A DNA stretch of 21,069 bases, taken from Balneolaceae bacterium (lineage in GTDB: Bacteria; Bacteroidota; Rhodothermia; Balneolales; Balneolaceae). The stretch's first letter is position 1. The number at the start of each line of letters is the position of its first letter. The notes under the pieces are model-generated. The model made no database searches, was not told the origin of the DNA, and saw only the letters and a list, made by a program, of their open reading frames with translations. Location of the stretch: the NCBI GenBank assembly GCA_007126675.1, contig SLAU01000376.1:1-21069 (forward strand), read 5' to 3'. The position numbers were made by a program, and so were the translations under genes. This document shows positions 15,177-21,069 of this stretch, piece after piece.

Positions 15177-16823
15177 TTATGGTGTTAATACTGAATTATA
15201 CAATTCAGAATCCAGCAACAGCTCCATTGCCTTAAGCATAAACGGATCATCCTCAAGGCCAGCTCTGAAACGTTCCGCTGAGCCAGCTTTTTGAGACACT
15301 AACTCTTTCTTCAATTCTTTTTTTATGAAATCTCGGCTCTTAGTTATCTCCTCCAGTTTTTGCCGCTCAGCAAGGATTTTGAGTTCTGAAACTGATCGTT
15401 CGAACTCATTTTGATCATCAAAAAATTCAGCTTGCTGTTCTAAGGTATTCAGGCTTCTGTCTGCCGGGGTTTCATAATCAAACTGCTGCTCATCCAGGTA
15501 ATCTAAAAACAGATCGTAAATGTTATCAGGCAGTGATTCATCTTCAAGCTCTCCTTCATTTATCATCTGGTTTATAAAAAAGAAGAAGTGATTATTTTGA
15601 AGTATTGCTGCTTCCACCCGCGATTCTCTATCAGAATCCATTATAACATCCGGCCTGATACCATGGCCATCAAATACCGTCCTGCCATTTTTTGTTTGGA
15701 ATGATCGTCTTAGCGAATCCGGAACTGTCTGTCCGTAAGCTCCGCCCTCTCCTGAATAATCAATAGACTGAATGCTTCTTCCACTGGGTGTGTAATATTT
15801 TGATACCGTGATTTTCATGGAGGTGTTGTAAGGCAGCGGCCGGATGGTTTGCACTAACCCTTTACCAAAACTTTCCTCACCAACAATAACAGCCCTGTCA
15901 AGATCCTGAAAAGCACCTGCCACAACTTCTGAGGCACTTGCACTGCCTTGGTTTAATAACACAATAATTGGCAGGTCTTCAAATATTGCCGGCTCTTCCG
16001 ACATAAAAGTGTTGTTCTGGCTCGTAATTCTGCCTTTGGTTTCAACAACTGTTACTCCCGGTTCAATAAATTTATCTACAATATCAACAGCTTCGTTTAA
16101 AAGTCCGCCCGGGTTATTTCTTAAGTCTAAAATCAATCCGTTCAGATTTGAGTTCTCTTTTGCTGTCAAAAGACTTTCACGAATTTCCTCTGCAGCCTGC
16201 TGCCCGAAACGGGATAAATGGATGTAAGCAATGTCGTTATTTTGCCCGATCTGATCGGCAAAAGAAATATTCTTTACCTCTATCCTCTCTCGCTCCAGTT
16301 CATATTTAATCTCCTGTTCGATTCCCGGCCGGAAAATCACAATCTCTACAGATGTCCCAACATCACCTATGGTTAGTTGCTGAACATCTTCAGGAGACAT
16401 GCCATCAGTTGACACACCGTTTACAGACCTAATAATATCACCGGGGCGCAAACCGGCCCTCTGCGCAGGATAGCCTTCAAGCGGAGCGATGATTACCACA
16501 TCGTTTCCCCTGAATCCGGCATCCACACCAATCCCGCCAAATGAGCCTGTTGACAGAATTTCCATTTGTTGCTGTTCCCCTTCATCAATGAAAACCGTGT
16601 AGGGATCAAGATTATTCAGCATCGCTTCTATGCCCGACTTCATCAGGGTTTCCGGGCTTACCTCGTCCACATACAGGGTAGCAACCTCTTTGTACAGCTC
16701 ACTAAAAATTGAAAGCTGTTTCTTTATCTGAAAATAGAGATCACCCTGTCGTACTAAAGCTATTGATGAGAAAAGCAGAACTGTCAGTAAGACAGTCAGT
16801 ACTATTTTTGAATTTCGAATCAT
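15177..16823 (-). CDS. C-terminal processing peptidase (S41 family, CtpA/Prc-like)
   Basis: S41 proteases degrade or trim periplasmic proteins from the C-terminus, including peptidoglycan hydrolases in some bacteria. This 548-residue protein has an N-terminal hydrophobic anchor or signal (about residues 7-24) and a PDZ domain at about 85-165 (GGIGVDAG, RAGLRPGDIIRSVNG). The protease core carries the catalytic pair S296 (in GSASASE) and K321 (in SFGKGLVQ). The 25-residue Ser-Lys spacing equals that of known C-terminal peptidases. A charged helical C-terminal region of about 150 residues follows. It begins 6 nt after the transglycosylase gene, which suggests a functional link: the protease may control the level of that or another wall hydrolase (inference). 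Confidence 0.95.
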   Translation of the reverse strand: MIRNSKIVLTVLLTVLLFSSIALVRQGDLYFQIKKQLSIFSELYKEVATLYVDEVSPETLMKSGIEAMLNNLDPYTVFIDEGEQQQMEILSTGSFGGIGVDAGFRGNDVVIIAPLEGYPAQRAGLRPGDIIRSVNGVSTDGMSPEDVQQLTIGDVGTSVEIVIFRPGIEQEIKYELERERIEVKNISFADQIGQNNDIAYIHLSRFGQQAAEEIRESLLTAKENSNLNGLILDLRNNPGGLLNEAVDIVDKFIEPGVTVVETKGRITSQNNTFMSEEPAIFEDLPIIVLLNQGSASASEVVAGAFQDLDRAVIVGEESFGKGLVQTIRPLPYNTSMKITVSKYYTPSGRSIQSIDYSGEGGAYGQTVPDSLRRSFQTKNGRTVFDGHGIRPDVIMDSDRESRVEAAILQNNHFFFFINQMINEGELEDESLPDNIYDLFLDYLDEQQFDYETPADRSLNTLEQQAEFFDDQNEFERSVSELKILAERQKLEEITKSRDFIKKELKKELVSQKAGSAERFRAGLEDDPFMLKAMELLLDSELYNSVLTP

Positions 16824-16829
16824 TAACTG

Positions 16830-18827
16830 TTAATTGGCCGGTATCTGGATTGTTTGTCCGGCATAAATTGTGGTTCCGCTCATATTATTAGCCCTCTGGA
16901 TTGCGGCAACACTCACTCCGTGCCTGCGGGCTATACCACCTAACGTTTCATTTCGGCGTACAGTGTAAGAAATTGTATTACTGCCGGAAGAAGATTCTCC
17001 GTTAAACCGCAAAGCAAAAATATTTTCGCCTGCACGCTGCCTTCTTTCCAGTTCCTGTTTTTTAGCAAAACTCAGATCGTTGACTTGTCTGTAATAATCT
17101 CTGCGATTATTAGGCACATGAATCGTCAAATTTTGTCCAACCCTGATTGTATTACCGATGCCGTTCCATGCACGTATTTGCCATGCGCGCACATCGTACC
17201 ATTCAGCGATATGGCCAATGGTGTCACCGCTTTTTACCGTGTACGTAACCGGAGTTGTGTTTGGCGGTGCCTGAACCTGCTGTTGCTGCTGAGGAGCTCT
17301 TTGCCGGCCGGCTGTAGCCGCCGGAGAATTTGAAGGCTGATTTGCCGATATTCTTTCCATACTGCCCGGTGCAATGGGCACTACAATTGTTTGTCCGGGA
17401 TGAATAACATTACTCAAACCCTCATTTGTCTCATATAAAGATCGAACGGTTGTTCCATATCGTTGTGCAATAAAACCGAGAGTTTCTCCGCGCCTTACAG
17501 TATGCTTGGTAATTTCAGAGGCTCTTTCATCTTTTGGAATATCCTGATAAGCAATCTGGAATCTTTCTTTAGTGCCAACCGGTAATTTTAAGGGATAACT
17601 GTCGCCCGGAGGTGTTGCCCAGCGTAAAAGCTCAGGATTGTATCTCCTTAATTCCTGAGTTGTAATCCCGGCAGCTTCGGCCAGTTGATCCAGCGGCATC
17701 AAACCATCTACTTCCACAACTTCAAACTGGTATCTTTCAGTGCTCACATCTCGTGAAAAGCCGAACTCTTCCGCATTCATTGCAATCATTGTAGCTGCTA
17801 TAAAACCGGGTACGTATCCCCTGGTTTCGCGCGGAAGATAAGGAAAAGCAGTCCAGTAATCTTCAACTCCGCCTGCCGCCCGGATTGCTCTGCGCAGACC
17901 TCTTGGGCTGATATTGTAATTTGCCATTGCAAGGTGCCAATCGCCCCATATGTCGTAAAGATCATTTAAGTGTCTTGCCGCTGCACGTGTTGATTTAACG
18001 GGGTCGCGGCGTTCATCAATCCACCAGTTTACTTCGAGCCCGTACATTGCCCCTGTTGCCCTGATGAACTGCCACATTCCCACTGCTGCAGCCCAGCTTC
18101 GGGCTGTGGGCACAAGTCCGCTTTCAATCATTGCAAGGTGAACCAATTCGGTGGGTGCACCTTCCTCTTCAAAAATTTCGATCATCATAGGGAAATAATA
18201 GTCAGATCGCTCCAGCCAGCGCTCCATAACATCAGGACGGCGCATTGTGTAGTACATCAGGTGCCGATTAACATGCCGGTTTTGTACTAATGGTACCTGG
18301 GTTCGGTTAAAAGTGAGATTGTCGGGAAGTGTATATCCTTCAGCAATCCAGTCATCATCTTCAGCAAACATTTCATTCTGAATTGCAAAAATATCACCTT
18401 CTACTTCATTCATAGGTTCTGAAATTGCATAAAACTCGCGGTATTCAGCCATTACTGATCTGTAAAGTGCAGAAAATCGACGGTCACTCTGAATTTCCGG
18501 ATAATCATCCATTAAAGACTGGATTGCGGCAAAAGCATCATTTATATACGATTCGGCCTGTACAAGGTCCCCCTGAACCTGTGCATCAATAGCTAAAACG
18601 TGCATTCTGTACACATCCGAAATGCGGGTAAGCTTTTCTCTTTCAAGATCACCAACAGTCTCCCCCGGAAAATTCTGAAGTTCTTCTTCGCCGCTATCAA
18701 ACAATGGATTTGGATATGATAACAGCTTTTTTGGCACTTCGGCTGTATCAATGTTCGATTCTGATTGCTGAGCGTGCACAACTGAGTAACAAAGCAGCAG
18801 TACGATTAAGAAGGGAACTTTTTTCAT
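16830..18827 (-). CDS. MltD-like membrane/periplasmic lytic murein transglycosylase with LysM repeats
   Basis: Lytic transglycosylases cleave glycan strands to 1,6-anhydro ends. I start the gene at the ATG at 18827, giving 665 residues, because it opens a clean signal peptide (MKKVPFLIVLL, cleavage about VVHA|QQ at residue 19). A longer frame from 18944 would overlap nadE and bury that peptide. The SLT domain at about residues 215-340 has the catalytic E235 in MIESG, then WAAAVGMWQF and HLAMANYN. A degenerate LysM-like segment (about 375-425) and three clear LysM repeats follow (near 437-485, 530-575 and the last 45 residues). A Gln-rich linker lies between the first two. ctpA follows after 6 nt. 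Confidence 0.94.
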   Translation of the reverse strand: MKKVPFLIVLLLCYSVVHAQQSESNIDTAEVPKKLLSYPNPLFDSGEEELQNFPGETVGDLEREKLTRISDVYRMHVLAIDAQVQGDLVQAESYINDAFAAIQSLMDDYPEIQSDRRFSALYRSVMAEYREFYAISEPMNEVEGDIFAIQNEMFAEDDDWIAEGYTLPDNLTFNRTQVPLVQNRHVNRHLMYYTMRRPDVMERWLERSDYYFPMMIEIFEEEGAPTELVHLAMIESGLVPTARSWAAAVGMWQFIRATGAMYGLEVNWWIDERRDPVKSTRAAARHLNDLYDIWGDWHLAMANYNISPRGLRRAIRAAGGVEDYWTAFPYLPRETRGYVPGFIAATMIAMNAEEFGFSRDVSTERYQFEVVEVDGLMPLDQLAEAAGITTQELRRYNPELLRWATPPGDSYPLKLPVGTKERFQIAYQDIPKDERASEITKHTVRRGETLGFIAQRYGTTVRSLYETNEGLSNVIHPGQTIVVPIAPGSMERISANQPSNSPAATAGRQRAPQQQQQVQAPPNTTPVTYTVKSGDTIGHIAEWYDVRAWQIRAWNGIGNTIRVGQNLTIHVPNNRRDYYRQVNDLSFAKKQELERRQRAGENIFALRFNGESSSGSNTISYTVRRNETLGGIARRHGVSVAAIQRANNMSGTTIYAGQTIQIPAN

Positions 18828-18922
18828 GAATTGTTGAGGTTTTACAGGGGTTAGATGATATTTAGTCTGACTTATAATAATCCGCACATATGAGCGAAAA
18901 CGCAAGGTTAGTTTATTTTTTT
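18828..18922 (-). other. nadE to transglycosylase intergenic region
   Basis: With the start placed at 18827, 95 nt separate this gene from the nadE stop. The gap is AT-rich and is the widest in the minus-strand series. Two -10-like hexamers (TATTAT and TATAAG, around 18872-18880) are present but no -35 at good spacing, so a promoter here is possible yet not shown. No terminator hairpin for nadE is evident. Confidence 0.3.
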
Positions 18923-20605
18923 TCAAAATTCGTGACCCGTCCACTTTTGAACAATTGGCCAGCGCCTGCCAACGCCAAACGATTTAGAAGAAAGTTTAAG
19001 TATAGGCGCAGCCTGATATCTTTTAAATTCATTGTTATCTACCAGCCTGATAACTCTGTTAACGGTTTCTCTGTCAATTATATCCGAGGCTATTTGCTCC
19101 GCACTTTTTTGCAGTTCAACATACTGGTAGAGAATAGAGTCAAGAATATCATACTCGGGCAGTGAGTCGGAATCTTTCTGATCGGGCCGCAATTCTGCGC
19201 TCGGTGGCTTGTTTATGATCGCATCCGGAATTACTTCCTTTTTAAAGTACTCTTCATTAAACCATCTCGCAAGGGTGTAAACTTCCGTTTTATACAGGTC
19301 GCCTATAACCGCCAGTGCACCGTTCATATCACCATAAAGCGTGGCATAGCCAACGGCATATTCCGACTTGTTGCCTGTGGCTAATAAAAACGCATTAAAC
19401 TTATTTGACCATGCCATCAAAAGTGTGCCTCTGATTCTGCTTTGCAGATTTTCTTCTGCAACACCAAATTTTGTGCCGGCAAAATAAGGTTCAAGCTGAT
19501 CTAAAAATTTATCTTTCAATTCCTGTATCTCAATTTCGTGCAGCTCAATTCCCAGGTTATCGGCAAGTTTTCTTGAATCAGACACACTGCCCTCGCTCGA
19601 GTATTTTGAAGGCATAGTAATGGCTGTCACATTTTCTGACCCCAAAGCTTCAGCTGCCAGTACACAAACTACCGCTGAGTCGATACCTCCGCTTAATCCG
19701 ATTAAAACTTTTTTACCCAGACCGGTTTTTTCAAAATAATCAACAATACCGGCTTTAAGGGCTGAAAAATTTCTGGCTTCAGGTGATTCCGGATATTGCG
19801 TTTCTTTTTTTTCGGTTAACTTTTGGATTGAACCTGTTTCAGTATCAAACTCGATATCCGTAAAAGAAGCTTCAAAGGGCTGTGTGCGGCTTATCACCGA
19901 CCCCCCGGTTGAAATAGCCATTGAATCACCGTCAAAAATGATCTCTGTATGTGATCCAACCTGATTAGAATAAAGAACCGGAAGCTTCAATCTTTTTGCA
20001 TGATTTACAAGCATTTGCACCCGGTTTTCATGTTTGGTTTTTGTGTAGGGTGATGCAGATACGTTTATAATTACATCAGCCCCTCTTTTTTTCAGCTCTG
20101 CCGCTGGATCGGTCTCATAGATATGATACTGCACCTCATTTTCATTATACCATATATCTTCGCAGATGGTAACCCCGAGTTTTACATCCTGCAGCTCAAG
20201 GCATTTAAACTCTTTATTCGGCTCAAAATATCTCAGGTCGTCAAACACATCATAGGTGGGAAGAAGTGTTTTATGAACTGTACCCAGCAGCTGTCCATTT
20301 TTTGCAAGCAGCGCAGAGTTATACATCTTCCGCCCTGTTGCGGAATTATTTTTGGTTACTGAACCAAAAAGCAGTGCTGTATTCCCGGTGCTGTTTACAA
20401 TTTGTGAATTCACTTCATAACAGTAGTTTCTGAAAAACTCTTTCTCAATCAGATCCTGCACGGGGTAGCCTGTTACAACCATTTCTGGTAAAATCAGCAG
20501 ATCAATGCCATCGTTTTCAGCGCGTTTTAACGCATCTGTTATTTTTTGATGGTTACCATCGATGTCCCCAATGATTGGGTTGATCTGTTCGAGACGAATT
20601 TTCAT
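18923..20605 (-). CDS. nadE: Glutamine-dependent NAD+ synthetase
   Basis: This enzyme amidates deamido-NAD to NAD+ using glutamine and ATP in the cytoplasm. The 560 residues form two domains. The N-terminal carbon-nitrogen-hydrolase (glutaminase) domain has the catalytic triad E41 (LPEMV), K112 (HKTLLPTYD) and C148 (TICED). The C-terminal synthetase domain has the ATP-pyrophosphatase loop S305-G-G-I-D-S310, TGNKSEYAVGY and the PPSAELRPDQKD segment. Length and order are typical of the short bacterial two-domain form. It begins 12 nt after the amidohydrolase stop, so the two are probably cotranscribed. No transport or other NAD biosynthesis gene is seen next to it. Confidence 0.97.
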   Translation of the reverse strand: MKIRLEQINPIIGDIDGNHQKITDALKRAENDGIDLLILPEMVVTGYPVQDLIEKEFFRNYCYEVNSQIVNSTGNTALLFGSVTKNNSATGRKMYNSALLAKNGQLLGTVHKTLLPTYDVFDDLRYFEPNKEFKCLELQDVKLGVTICEDIWYNENEVQYHIYETDPAAELKKRGADVIINVSASPYTKTKHENRVQMLVNHAKRLKLPVLYSNQVGSHTEIIFDGDSMAISTGGSVISRTQPFEASFTDIEFDTETGSIQKLTEKKETQYPESPEARNFSALKAGIVDYFEKTGLGKKVLIGLSGGIDSAVVCVLAAEALGSENVTAITMPSKYSSEGSVSDSRKLADNLGIELHEIEIQELKDKFLDQLEPYFAGTKFGVAEENLQSRIRGTLLMAWSNKFNAFLLATGNKSEYAVGYATLYGDMNGALAVIGDLYKTEVYTLARWFNEEYFKKEVIPDAIINKPPSAELRPDQKDSDSLPEYDILDSILYQYVELQKSAEQIASDIIDRETVNRVIRLVDNNEFKRYQAAPILKLSSKSFGVGRRWPIVQKWTGHEF

Positions 20606-20617
20606 TATCTGCAGCTG

Positions 20618-21069
20618 TTACTCTTTTGAATAAACTTTTTCTCCTGCAACCCATGTTTCAAGCACTTCCGTTTGCCAGATTTCTGAGGCATCAACTTCAA
20701 AAAAGTCCCGGTCTATAAGTATAAAATCAGCCCACTTGCCGGGTTCAAGTGTTCCGATTACATCTTCCTGATGAGCCGCATAAGCCGCATCAATTGTAAA
20801 CGCTCTGAGTGTTTCGAAACGGCTCATAGCCTGCTCGCTATACCAGCCTCCGGGCGGCATATCATCATGATCCTGCCGTGTAACGGCCGCATGAAGCCCG
20901 TAGAACGGATTTACCCTTTCAACCGGAAAATCGGATCCGCCGGCAATCACAGTTCCCTGATCCAAAAAAGTTTGCCAGGCATAAGCTCCTTTAATTCGTT
21001 CCGATCCCACACGATCTTCGGCCATATTCATATCGCTGGTAGCATGTACCGGCTGCATGGAGGCGATCA
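20618..21069 (-). CDS. Amidohydrolase family protein (YtcJ-like), 5' end missing
   Basis: Only the C-terminal 150 or so residues are in the window; the frame stays open to the last base, and the Met at 21058 is internal (I-A-S-M-Q-P-V-H continues upstream). Visible signatures match YtcJ-like metal-dependent amidohydrolases: SMQPVHATSDMN, AGGSDFPVERVNPFYGLHAAVTR with a conserved Asp that should ligate or activate the metal centre, and the closing ADFILIDRDFF segment followed by VLETWVAGEKVYSKE. Members hydrolyse amides or cyclic ureas and many are secreted in Bacteroidota, but the signal peptide region is not visible here. The substrate is unknown. nadE follows 12 nt after the stop. Confidence 0.92.
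   Translation of the reverse strand, partial: IASMQPVHATSDMNMAEDRVGSERIKGAYAWQTFLDQGTVIAGGSDFPVERVNPFYGLHAAVTRQDHDDMPPGGWYSEQAMSRFETLRAFTIDAAYAAHQEDVIGTLEPGKWADFILIDRDFFEVDASEIWQTEVLETWVAGEKVYSKE

Noticed and set aside
17270..17300. CAG/CTG-type short repeat
   Set aside because: It encodes a short Gln-rich linker between LysM repeats of the transglycosylase; such linkers are common and the run is short and impure.
18089..18106. 6-bp hairpin CAGCCC/GGGCTG in the transglycosylase gene
   Set aside because: Short stem in a GC-richer coding stretch for the conserved WAAAVGMWQF motif; likely chance.
1..21069. Search for mobile elements, CRISPR arrays, tRNA/rRNA genes or a defence system
   Set aside because: Nearly every base is covered by recognisable core genes with small gaps; no terminal inverted repeats, regularly spaced repeats, transposase, integrase or nuclease cassette was seen.

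Overview
This is an ordinary, gene-dense piece of bacterial core chromosome with 17 protein-coding genes, two of them cut by the window edges. Codon use and base composition look even throughout. I see no tRNA, rRNA, insertion sequence, phage gene or CRISPR array, and no gap over 100 bases. The gene content suggests a Gram-negative rod of the Bacteroidota/Balneolota/Rhodothermota group, with Balneolota as my best guess. The basis is tandem OmpH/Skp genes after bamA, scarce Shine-Dalgarno sequences, and glutamine directly after every predicted signal-peptidase I site. The phylum is an inference, not a search result.

Left part (1-8682). The 3' part of purH (purine synthesis) comes first. It is followed on the same strand by the rod-shape elongasome cluster mreB-mreC-mreD-mrdA(PBP2)-rodA. 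This encodes the MreB filament, its membrane partners, and the transpeptidase/glycosyltransferase pair that builds the side wall. Its genes are nearly contiguous, with 4-nt overlaps at mreC/mreD and mrdA/rodA. rnhB (RNase HII) lies on the other strand and its 3' end overlaps rodA by 21 nt. Divergent from rnhB is a von Willebrand A domain protein without its usual AAA+ partner. A strong bidirectional terminator (8703-8732) separates the two halves.

Right part (8757-21069), all on the minus strand. Read in transcription order: an amidohydrolase (5' end missing), nadE (glutamine-dependent NAD+ synthetase), an MltD-like LysM lytic transglycosylase, a CtpA-type S41 protease, a PHP-domain phosphoesterase, ribH (lumazine synthase), uppS (undecaprenyl diphosphate synthase), bamA, and three consecutive Skp/OmpH-family genes. 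From uppS onward the genes form an envelope-building block: lipid carrier synthesis, outer-membrane protein insertion, and periplasmic chaperones. A good sigma-70-like promoter overlapped by an 18-bp palindrome precedes uppS and may let this block be controlled separately from the upstream genes.

I found no evidence for an undescribed biological system. The points most worth a second look are the Skp triplet, the promoter/palindrome before uppS, perfect inverted repeats inside coding sequence (VWA gene, bamA, mreC), the orphan VWA gene, and several start-codon decisions (three TTG starts and one corrected start).
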